From Drosophila persimilis (taxonomy: Eukaryota > Arthropoda > Insecta > Diptera > Drosophilidae), in the NCBI RefSeq assembly GCF_003286085.1, contig NW_020825298.1:9610001-9674000 (forward strand): a DNA stretch of 64,000 bases, read 5' to 3'. The notes under the pieces are model-generated. The model was not told the origin of the DNA, ran no database searches, and saw only the letters and a list, made by a program, of their open reading frames with translations. Shown piece by piece: positions 47,721 to 58,830 of this stretch (its first letter is position 1; the number at the start of each line of letters is the position of its first letter). Made by a program: the position numbers and the translations under genes.

Positions 47721-50700
47721 GGCTTTTTATATCAGCCTTGATTCAATATCTCTTAGAAACAGTTCAAAAATCTCTCTTTGAAATATTTATTCCGTTCTTT
47801 TTGTAATACTTGATTCTTTTTGTTGATCCTAGCCATTCCCCGCCAGTTCCCTGCCAATGAATATCCATATACTCCTTCGTAGTGGGGCAAAAAGAGGGAA
47901 GTGAAATTAGTGAAGCTTATCGGATGACTGCAGGGCTGACAGGCTGAAACTTCCGCAACTCTTCGTCTGGCGGGGGAAGGGGCCGGGGCCGGGGCTGTTG
48001 ACAATGGTTCAGACACATACGAGGCGGCAGGACAGCAGGACAAACAATGGGCATTAGACATATGTCTGTTCTACCCGGCGATTCCATTTCCAATCTCCAC
48101 TCCTGCTCCACCGTAAATAATAAAAGAAATCGTCTTAGGCACGCATCTCAGGCGGGGACTGATGGACATTCTCAAACAGACACACAGGGAGAGGGGAGGG
48201 GAGAGGACAACGGATGCCCGAACAGGACATCACTTTGAATATAAAGCAAGCGAATAAAACACAGAGCAACGAATGAATGCATGAATGAATGAAGGAAGGA
48301 ACGAAGGAACGAAGGAACGTGTGGCATAAAAAACACTTCAGAGAGGGAGAGTAAAGAGAAAATAAAAAAGAATTTCTTATTACACTTATTTTGCTTATCT
48401 GCAGCAAAACATTCGTTCACACTTCCCAAAGGACACCCACAGGGGCTCTGAGCTCTCAGGCTTTGGATCTCCTTCTCTTCCTTCCCTGTCAGCCCAGGGG
48501 GTGGCTCTGGCCCACACACACATGAAACTCGGACAGACACAAATCCGCTTTTATATTTTCAACTGTCAATCGTCTGCGCAATTTCGCCTTTTCCTCCAGT
48601 CCTGCCCTCCTGCCCCCTGGCCGTCGTATCCTTCAATCCCCTTTGGCTCTACTTTGTAGGTGTTGGAATTATAATCGAAGTCCAGCAGTGCTCCCAAACC
48701 CCCCAAACACCCCCTCAAAGCCTTGCCAAGTCGCATTCCTTGCATTATCTTGGCCTCCCACACACACTCACACACACACTTTTCCTTTTCCTCTCTCTCG
48801 TTGCCTGCTTTTGGGCCACAAATTCTAAAGTGAAAATTCTTTTCTAATGCCCTTTTTTCGCTTGACTGACGGCTGGCGGGAAGGGGCGGGGAGGACCAGG
48901 GGAATGCGACTTTGAATCGTCGATTATTTGTACGATTTCTGGCTTTTCTTTTTTGAAGTTTCCTCTTCTAATTTGTTGCATACTTGGCGGGGATACATTT
49001 GTTAAATTAATTTCCGCAGGCAGATGGTAATCAAGATCGCCATTTGATGGCCTCTGCCCAGGTCTCTGGGTTTGAACAGAGGGGCAGTAAACACTTTACA
49101 GAATTAGCTGGCATTTAATTAACTTTTAGAGAGGGTTTTTTTTTTTAGATCAAAAGAGATTTCTGGAACAAAATATTTTTTATTTATAGGAAATATCCAA
49201 TTTAAGCCTCGGATATTGCCCTTCCAAAAACAATTGATCAAATCCAATTTTATTGATTTTTTTTTGCTCCATTGCAGGACCTTCTATCTCGAAGATTTTC
49301 GCCCATAAACTTATTCAAATTGCTGCATATTTACTTGGTTTTATGACAGCGCAGCACATAAATCTCAGAATGAAGCCATGGAATGGCGTTCCTTCGCCCA
49401 GGACTAAGGGTGGCTCGATGCTAATGAGCCGCGTCCAGGTCGTGGCCGGATATGGCTTGGCTTTCACCTTTTTTTTTGGTGCGGTGGTGGCGGTGGTCGT
49501 GGCGCAGAAAGTTGTGCCAAAGCGCCAACAATGAATCATAAGCAGAGCCAGCCAGCCAGCAACCCACTCGCCGTGGGGTCCAGTGAAGCGTTAGAACTGC
49601 CAACTTGGCACAAAATCTACACGGATATGGGGGGTGTGGTGGGGGGGTTTGCCTTGCATGCATAATAATAACAATCATAAAAATTGCGTGGCTGGAGACG
49701 AGGCAGAAATTATGCATACAATAATCATGGTTCATGGCGGATTTTGCCTTTTGGGCAAAAGTTTTTGCGGTGGCCAGCATTTGAATTTATGACTAATCAA
49801 AGGCATATAATTTTTACTAGCCAAAGATTTATGTGCGCTGATTTCGGAGGGCAACCAACCACCAACCCCATGTAAATCGTAGCTACCCTTAATTTAAATG
49901 CAAATGCAAGGCGGAGGGGTGGCCAGGGAAGGGGGTAACTCTGGCAGAGGCCTTTGCCTGGCGATGAAGGGTGAACTTTTTTTTATTTGCATAAAAAACG
50001 TTTTTAAATGGCGGCTGCCCTAAAAAATGGGGCTTCCAGCAGTTGCCGTCTCTTTCGTGCATTCCAAAATGGGCGTCGAATTTGAACAAGCAAAGAATCG
50101 GAGTTTTTGGGGTTGAGTTTTGGTTTGGAGAAGGGGTTTGAAGGATGGGAAAGGGTATAAAGGTGCTATAAGGGTAATCTATAAGTCTTAGAGGATTTTT
50201 ACACCGAAAAACCATGAGAAATGGCCTCAAATGTCGGTTACTGGTAAGAGGAAAGTCTATACAATGCCAAGATACTGAAAGATCCATCAGAGACCAAAAA
50301 GCTGTTCTATGGCGGAGTCTACCATGATGCCTTACCCACCTGAGTCGGTCCCAGAATCCAGCAACGAAAAAAGTCGCCTCAATCTTTAAATACATTCCCT
50401 TCTTATTACCTTTAAGGTTATCCCTCATTTTTCTATTGGTTTCTCATACACTGCCCTTCAAATTGTAGGCGTTTTCCCGATTTTTATTCACTCTGGTCGC
50501 CCTGCAAGCTGAACCTCTAACAAAGTGCACACAGTCTGCACTCCAGAGGCAGTGCGAGTATATATATAGATAGATTTGTATCTAGACAGAGCAAATAAAA
50601 TCGATTTTATGTCACTTGCCAGGGCCGTTGTGTGCAGAGAGAAAACCAAGAGGAAAACTCTCTTTGCCGCTTTGGTTTTTCCCCCTTTTGGAGGTAAAAG

Positions 50701-51050
50701 TTTTTGCTTTGCATGTGCGAGGGAGAGGGCAGCAGCCAGCAGCCAGCAGCCAGACTGTGCGTGCACGATAAGAAGAAAGAAAGGACGACACATGTGGCAC
50801 GGAGGCAGAGGGGAGGCGGCAGTGTTGCAAGTGTGTGTGTGAAATCTGTCTGCCTTGCAGCAGGATATCCGGTTTCCACTAGAGTTGCACAGACAGGCAG
50901 ACAGTCAGGGGGGGGGGGGAGAGGTCTGCGAATCTGTGGCTTGGGGCTTCAGGCGATTGGAGTGCAAAAGTTTCCCTGAAGGTATTTAAATAAAATTAGT
51001 CGGGATGGAGATGGATGCAACTTGAAATCGATGGTAGCTTTTGCAAATTG
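47721..51050. other. Balanced non-coding block
   Basis: It includes GGAACGAA repeats (48271-48319), CA repeats (48759-48779) and a GCCAGCA array (50730-50752). A minus-strand frame of 179 codons (49889-50428) has no recognisable domain and is treated as chance. Confidence 0.45.
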
Positions 51051-51590
51051 GATTGTCGGGATATATACATAAATATCCATTATTTATTTAATTAGGAAAT
51101 GGAAACTCTAAAGGTTAAACGATTAAAAACAGCTAAATACGATATTTTTTAGGACAAAAAAAGTTAAGAAATATAGCAAAGAGGTCGATTACTGCCTAGC
51201 ATGGCTGGAATGCCTTGTATTCGAATATTAGGACTCCCATAAGTCTATTAGATGCCCATATAAATATCCCTATAAATCCCTATAAATCTGATTTCTACAA
51301 AAGAGATTTTATCCATGAAATTTTTAGGACACCAAAAAAACCCCAAAAAAGTATTTGCGACTCAATTTTTATATTACAACTAAAAAAGAAAATAATAGAA
51401 TTAATTAATTCATAAAAATAGCTTCCGATAATCACTTGCTTTTAGAATTAAATAAAGTCCTGGCTCCCAAAATATCTATGTAAATTCTATGGCTATTACC
51501 CCAAGAATTATCCATCGAAAAAAATTGTAAACAAAACTATTACCCAGGAAAATAAACATAATTTACGATGCATGCTTTTAGGCGAAACTA
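51051..51590. other. AT-rich spacer
   Basis: A/T-rich unique DNA with a short TATAAATCCC repeat near 51265-51285. Nothing else was recognised. Confidence 0.5.
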
Positions 51591-52356
51591 TCAATTTGCA
51601 AAGCCAACCCGAGATGATGTGAGAGAGAGAGAGATTTTTGCCATTGAATTTTATGCAGGAATTACACAAAAAATGACCAACTGATGGCCGGCTTTTAGTG
51701 GTAATGTCTCAAATGTCTCAGAGGCAGGGACCGGTGCGATTTGCTGACCAGCAAAAAAAAAAAAAGAAAGAAAGAAGGAAAGAATGGGGCCAAAAAACAG
51801 GACATAAAATCTACAGCTGCATAAAAACCTCTTTCAATTAACATAAAATTAGCATTCGAATTCAATTTATTTTTATATACGAGCCGGGGAAAGGCCCCTC
51901 GGACAAATGGGTTGAAGTTATTTACGCGTTTTCGGTTCGTTTTTGGGGTCCAAACACAAACATTTAGTTGGTGGAGCGGGGGGGAGGGTGTCGGAGAGGG
52001 TAGGAAAATTCATAGCGACGAGCGAGGCGGCTGTGGGTGGCGGGAAATGTAAGTGGTCATAATAATAAAAATAATGATGCCCGCAATAAAGCTGATTCAA
52101 GTCCTTTCGCCAGGACGCGAGCTGGTTATTGGCTCGATAGGCCCGGGACGAGTGCCGGCCGACGACGATTTGCGTAAAAAATGGCTAGCTCCTTGGCGCA
52201 GATAAAAAAGCAAACACCAGCAAAGGAAATGGTGGAAAGAAAGAAAAAGAAATGGCCAAAAAGGCTCGGCCAAACGAACAATTTTCTTGCGAATCAGCGT
52301 ATTTTTCATGCTGCAGCGATTATTCACGAGTGCGCGTTGGTATCCACGGACTGAAT
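51591..52356. other. Balanced non-coding block
   Basis: It has a GA run (51620-51633) and an A/AAAG run (51753-51782). No gene is seen. Confidence 0.5.
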
Positions 52357-52679
52357 ACACTGGGAGAAATGGTAAGGAGACCTAGAGACAAGCAAAGGGT
52401 TTGAGAGTTTATTGGAAAAATAAGAAAAAATGCATTAGGATGGAAATATTATTAATAACTAGTGGGATTTTTGCAATAATGCTTCAGGCCTCCCTTATTG
52501 TGGATCTTCTTAAATGCCTCGGAATACGTCCCTAATTTAAAGCTATATATTTTGCAGACGATAAGCTTAAGCTGCATAATTTTTAGAGCCGATTGATAGC
52601 TGCATTTATTAGCTTTTAAGAATTGTATAGATCTTTAAAATTAGGTTTACGAATTCCCAAATTATATGGAAAAGTTGCA

Positions 52680-52712
52680 GCTTACCTCTGAAAAAAAGAA
52701 ATACACAAAAAA
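52680..52712 (-). other. Candidate recursive splice site (ratchet point)
   Basis: The minus strand reads TATTTCTTTTTTTCAG, then AG|GTAAGC, with the junction between 52686 and 52685. The pyrimidine tract is long and the donor half strong. This arrangement is the known mark of recursive splicing in long fly introns. It lies upstream of, and on the same strand as, the coding exon. If real, the transcript starts beyond 52.7 kb in at least one form. Confidence 0.45.
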
Positions 52713-52807
52713 TACTATTTATTAAAAATTCTTCAGCAAAAATCCTACCAATAAAAAATATAATTAATTAAAAAAATAAATTAAAAGTAAAAATTATAAA
52801 CTGAAAA

Positions 52808-52936
52808 TAGATAGAAAGAAGGATAGATAGATGGATAGGTAGATAGATAGGTAGATTGATAGATAGATAGATTGATAGATAGATAGATAGATAGATAGAT
52901 TGATAGATAGATAGATTGATAGATAAATAGACAGAC
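52808..52936. repeat. TAGA/TTGA tetranucleotide microsatellite, ~129 bp
   Basis: About thirty TAGA units are interrupted by regularly spaced TTGA and TAGG variants. Confidence 0.85.
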
Positions 52937-53099
52937 ATATCTGGTGCGAATTTATTAGTAGTATTATTATTTTTTTTATTTTATTTACCGATTAAATTCG
53001 TAGTAATTCAACAGGTTTAAAGAATTTATAGAACTTAAATATTTACTCAAAATATTAATATTCCACATTGAAATATTTACCAAAATTTTCCCACTGTGT

Positions 53100-54110
53100 T
53101 GTGGAACAAGACACAAAAATACCGTTTCACCCACTCGAATCGCCCCATCCCCATCCCTGGCACCACACCCACCCCACCCCCCCTGAGCACCCAGAGCCCG
53201 AGTCATACATCTCGGGCAAAGTGTCATAAATTCATAATAACGCAAATAAGCACCGGGCACTACCAGAACGCAAAACTTATCGGAAGCATCTAAATCGGTC
53301 GAACGGCATGTGGTGGCTACCAGCCAGAGCCACGGCCAGAGCCAAAGCCATCCTTGCAGGAACAGGAACGGAGAGCCATAGGCATTCTGCCAATAACAAC
53401 ATCGATGGGACCTTGCCCCATGAGTGTGTGTGTATATAGCGGCAAATACGTTTTTTACGACTTTATGCTAAGCACTTTTTATGCATAAAAAGCAAAAGGA
53501 AAGACGGGAAAGCGGGGGAAAATGCCACGCGAGGGACAAAACAACCACCAATCCGATGGCAGAAGATGATGATGATGGTGATGGGCGGTGAGGGGAGTGG
53601 AGAGGGGAGGGGAAACCACCACGCAGCATCAGCACCAGCACCAGCAACAGACATAACCGTTATTTTCCTCTCGGACGGGTCCTTATTTATGCGTTTTTTA
53701 GTATGGAAAGCACACACACACACACACCCTCACACACACACACAGAGTCTCTCTGTCAAGGATATCCTTTCAGCGCACGGGTCCTCGAAGCGTATGTAAA
53801 AAGCAAATGCGGAGGCCTGTGGACCCTGGCCAGTGCGCTTTTGCCTTTTATGCTTTGGGTAATATATTGAAAATAGCTGTCCAGTGTAATAAAATGTATC
53901 CACGACTGTGCCTGTGTGTAGTATCTGTGTGAATGTGCGTGCCTGCGTTTTTATGCATATCAATAAAAATGCCAAATGTGAAAAGCAAAAGCAACAGCCA
54001 CAAAACGAAGCCCAATTTGCTTACTGTGGCGCCACAGTGGCTCGAAAGTTGATGGAAAATTGGCCAACAATTTGAGGGAAAAAGCAGAGAATTGGGGGAA
54101 ACTATTACGA
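53100..54110. other. Balanced non-coding block
   Basis: It has GATGAT repeats (53563-53582), CA repeats (53709-53741) and the 16-base palindrome at 54023-54038. No gene is seen. Confidence 0.5.
54023..54038. other. Perfect 16-base palindrome
   Basis: ACTGTGGCGCCACAGT is a perfect inverted repeat with no loop. It could bind a dimeric protein; no known motif is assigned. Confidence 0.6.
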
Positions 54111-54860
54111 AATGCTTGGGTCCTACATTTTACCACAGAAAGGGGGATTTTCTACAATCAAACTTTCATATAGCGAATCTCAAGGAGAATTAATATAGAA
54201 TTCATTTGTCTTCTGGACATAAATTTTGTTATAGGGAAGTTTGTAACAGAGAAGTGCGACTGTATGGCATTTTATCATGTGGCTATAAACATTACTAAGT
54301 TGTTTATCCTACAAACTCGTATAAAAACAAAGGATACAAGCTAACCTCGATAATCAGTAAAATTACCCCTACTATAAAGTCTATAAGAACCTCTGTCTAT
54401 GATTTTTGAAGACTATTTTGTGGTTGAAAATCTTTCTAAAAGGCAACTACCGTAAATGTTTCTCAAGCTCTCTCTCAATCGCTTTTGTACATTTACAAGT
54501 GCATTTAGGAAAAAAAAACCCACTGCTAAGTCACGCTGGGAGAGAGAAAGAGTAAGGAATAGATTTTCTGGCAGCTTTTAGAAGATTCGATAGCCCAAAT
54601 TATGTTAAATTGAGGGAAATTTATATGGTTTCTGTACGATTTAGTGGCTCAATTTTAACCAATTTTTTGTAAATTGTAAATAAATGGAAGCGATCTTTTT
54701 TCTATATTTTCTTCTGTGAAAGTTAGTAAAAACTCGCACCAGAAACTCCGTTAATAAGTGCATCACAATCGACTCATTGATCGATGGGCTATAATCTTTA
54801 TTCTACGTTAAATTAAATTAGTAAATTAAAGTATACGTGATAAACGGCTACTCGCCTCCG
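54111..54860. other. AT-rich spacer carrying a pogo-like element
   Basis: Mostly A/T-rich unique DNA around the element at 54155-54262. Nothing else was recognised. Confidence 0.45.
54155..54262 (+). mobile_element. Pogo-like small inverted-repeat element, 108 bp
   Basis: It begins CAATCAAACTTTCATATAGC after TA and ends GAAGTGCGACTG before TA. It is the most diverged and shortest of the four two-ended copies. The terminal inverted repeats still pair, with mismatches. Confidence 0.6.
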
Positions 54861-57800
54861 AAGTCTAATTCCTGGACACGATCTACTTTCTTAGCCCACC
54901 CTGGACTGCCCATATTGATAATTCGATAACAATGTGCTGGTTAAAGGACTGCCAGCCCTACATACCCTGAGGATTCTTTCTGCCGACGATCATTTCTCCT
55001 TCGCTTCCATCCCACTGTGCACTTGTCCAGTGAGTGCGCTCTCCCTCGCTCCCCACAGCCGTGACCGTGGTGATAGTGTGTCCTTCTGCCCTCTCGACCA
55101 TTGTCATCATCTTTGTCGATTCGGGCATCCCCTTGTCCGAGGCTATGTTTTTGAATTGCTGCTCAATGGAATTGCATCGATGATTATGTTGATTTTTTCT
55201 ATACGCTTTCTATTTTTTTTTTTTGGTTTTTGGTGGCTATTTGCTGGCTGCAACAGTTTTTATGTTCATAAATAAGATTCGGCTTTGAATAATTTATTGT
55301 ATTGGAACAATCAAACAGAACAAAGACAGATGCGTCATCAGGCAATGATATATATTAGAGTGGGGTTTGGGCCTCGAGTTGAATGAATGGAAATGTGCTG
55401 CGGTCTGCCAAATATTATGCATAAAGAGGGAAAGCAGATTAGACAAAGAGAAGACCATTTTGAAGGGAAAGAAACTGAATAGATGCTTTCCATCCTGCAA
55501 GGAAACTTTAAACTTTGCCAGGACACCGCTTGCTATACAGATATCCCCCCCAAAAGGTGCCTATAAACCGCAATGAAATACTGCCAAATTCTCAGATTAT
55601 TCACATTTCACCCTCGGAGACCTGAAAGAACCATCTCCACCACCTCCAAGCCCATATGCCCAGTCACACACGTAACTAATACAAAATAGATTTAAATTCC
55701 ATTTGGGCGGCATTAGCACTTTTGGGTCACAACAGGCCAAAGCCCCCTGGAGACCCGAATGGGGCGTTGGCAAAATTTATTCCTTAAGTGTTTCCATAAA
55801 CAACAAAAAAAAATGCATGAAAATTTGGGAAAAACCCAAGCTGAAAGATTTTTGCGAATAATTTCGAAAAAATGTTTCAAATAAAGCAAACATTTGGAAA
55901 TAAATATTGGTCTTTCGGTCTGTCTGCGACTATATTTGCAACCCCTCTCGCAACCCACCCCCCCTCGAGCAGGACTTTATTTTCCTTTGGCGAAAAAAAA
56001 AGGAAAATAAATTTACAAATAAAATTCCGAGCACACAAAAAAGGGCAAGGGTCCATGAAGGTGGAAACAATCTAACCGCAAAGTAAAAAATTTCCAATGT
56101 CCAGCCTTCGGGGGGGTGTCTGGCTGTAAATCCCACATGAAAGATTACCCAGAGACAGCCCCCCCCACACGAGGGGGAGGAAAAAGGACAGCGCAAAAAA
56201 AAAAGATGAATAAAATGTAAAAAATGTATGGCCACGGGCGGGTTTTTTTCCATGTTAACAGTGTTGTTGTTCCGCCTCCTCGACCCCACGAGGGTACAGA
56301 ACTTTGACATGTTATTATGCTGAAATAATTTTATAATTTATTTATTTTTTCTACCATTTTTTTTGCTGTCGTTGTTGTGTTTCTTTTGTGGCATTTGCCA
56401 TTCGTTACGGCTGCCATGTTCCATGAGACCCGAGCGAATGACATCTGAGTAAGCTGAAGCCATTCCCCAGTTGGGGAGACCCTTTATTCCTTGTGGCATA
56501 TACCCGTCCCCCGTCCGTCTGCTGATGATGATGCCACTGAATGGGAAACGCTGATGGCAGCAGCAGCAGCCACAGAGTGACATTTCAGCATTTCCTGTTT
56601 TTATGTCTCCACTGGCCACACAATTGTGGAAAATATTTGAGCCCAGAGTGGGCTGGGATTATGAAAAAGTGCTTAAATATATATTAAGACAAATCTTTGG
56701 AATGTGGAGTTGAAAGAACAACCATTCCGAGCCATTGAGAGACCTAAGACTTGTTTATAGATTGATCGTGTCTACTCTAGCCTCTCTAATGGAAAGATAT
56801 ATAAACCCCAGGTAGGAATAAGAGCTAACAGAGAGGGTTATCTATAGATTCTATAAGGTGGAACTTAGAGGAGCATAAGGACTCTCAATACTGGAGGATT
56901 GTAGCCATGTAACCCAAGAAACACAGCTTAAATAAACCCCTTACAGGTCTATGGGGCTCTCTTCGCCCAAAGACCACCCCAAAACCCTACCAATCCTAGA
57001 GGCAATGCCTGTTTGGCCTCTACAAAAGGAAACCAGAACCCAGAACCCAGAATCCCTCTGTAAGTTGCAGCCATAACTTTTCAAATTAAATTACCAACTC
57101 TGGTCTGGCTGAAGGAAAGGCCATTCCATACGCAACATTACGCAATTGAAAATCGAATTGTATTTTCATTTTTCCATTTGAGGCCGCAACAAATTAGATT
57201 TTACAATTCCAGATTCCAGATACGCGGCCAGGACATAAAAAATTGCATTTATGTGGAAGGCGGCAGAGCAATCGAGCCCCAGAGTACAATAAACAGAGAG
57301 AGAGAGAGGGAGAGAGAGAGAAAGTTGGGGAAGGGAGAAGGACAACTTTTCCTGATTACATTTACTCCGGCAAGGGCGTGGGGGAGGGGCAGGGGGCAGG
57401 CAGTAAAGTTTAAGTGGCTTGCCAGAAATTTACATAAAGTCAATCAATCATGGCATTTGGCCAGAATCCAGCGCCATTTTGCATGTCCGAGTCCTGGGCT
57501 CGACACTTGTGAGATTTCATTAATATACAGCCGGGGCGGGTGGGGGGTACTGGCTGGGGCTCCTCCCCTCAATCGAGATTAGCATTTCGTCGCTCGTACG
57601 CCTCCCCATTGGCATTGCCATGAGCTTGCATAATAAACGAGGACGAGGACCAAGGACCAAGGACCGAGTCTCACCGAAGGGTGTCATGATGAATGACTGC
57701 TCTCTGTCCAGTACGTTCCTGTCTGAAGTCTGTACTGGCCCTGGTCCTGGTCCCTCTTGTCTGGCACTTGATCCTCCTTCATTGTCCTGCCAGGGGCCAT

Positions 57801-58440
57801 CATTTTTCATGCGTTTAAAAAAAGACAAGGGAAACAAACAGAAAATAGCAACAGTCCGAAAAGAAGAATAGTTACAGTAGCCGCCCTGAAAAACTGTTCA
57901 AATTTGATTTACTCACTTGATTACTTGCGAAATCGGTGGGACGGAGGTCTGTCCTTGTCCAGATTCTGGGGTGCCCCCCAAGGCCTGTGTTTGCCCAATT
58001 GTCGAGTGGCGTGTAATTTGCGTAAAAATGTCATATTCATATTCCAGCTTGAGTTTCTGATGTTGATTGATGAGCCGGGGAGCTCAAGTGGCAAGAGCCT
58101 CGAGTTGTTTGAAGAGCTCGAAAACACTTCAATTCTGGGCAGTGAAAATAGCAAAAAATTATGGATTATTGAGTGGGATTATTTGAGGGAAATTCAAGAA
58201 CTTAAAGTGAGAAAGAAATATTTTTAAATTAATTTAATCAGAAATTGGGGCCAGAGATTAGCCTCTTGCGGCTTCAGGCTGAGGAGATCCTCTCTAGAGC
58301 GAGTTTTCCTTTGCATAATCTCAGCGACGGAGCAAAGGCATACACAAAGGACAAGAGTAACGGACAGCCAAGCAAAGGCGTGGAGTAGAAGCAGAGGATC
58401 CTACACAGAGAACCATCTTGTAGACAGTACTTGGACAAAG
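54861..58440. other. Balanced non-coding block
   Basis: No gene is seen. It includes a GA run (57293-57321), G-rich runs (57370-57400) and GAGGACCAAGGACC repeats (57638-57666). Confidence 0.5.
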
Positions 58441-58830
58441 AATTTACACTGGGAATAGGAATTACGATCTGAGAGATTTATCTACGAATCCTCAAGGAAT
58501 AGGATGATGGGGATTGATTTTTCGAACCCTCAAGAAACTATTTTGCATCCCAAGATTCTTGTAACTCTCTTTGGTCTCTAGTAGAGTATTTTATTGATTC
58601 GTGGATGTTTTTAGGTATTAAGATACACAGATATTTACTTCAGCCTTTCAGAACCTGTTAAGTATCATATTTCCTATGATATTTGACTAGATATAGCCAC
58701 AAAAAGAATGTCTTTTCTTAAATACGATTAATATTCAAAGAGACCTGCATTTAAACATTAATCCATTTCAGGTTTCGTACAAATATTCATCTAAATATTC
58801 CTATAAACCGAAGTTTAATACATTATCCCA
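58441..58830. other. AT-rich spacer
   Basis: A/T-rich unique DNA. I see nothing in it. Confidence 0.5.

Larger units (their letters stand above)
52357..53099. mobile_element. AT-rich block with inverted ends and an internal TAGA array
   Basis: The left edge reads ACACTGGGAGAAATGG. The right edge, on the other strand, reads ACACAGTGGGAAAATTTTGG, a looser match than in the two other blocks of this kind. Inside are AT-rich DNA, the TAGA array (52808-52936) and a candidate recursive splice site. I infer an old non-autonomous insertion, with modest support. Confidence 0.4.

Noticed and set aside
49889-50428. 179-codon minus-strand open frame
   Set aside because: No recognisable domain, no splice context, and a stop-poor balanced region. 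It would need conservation evidence.
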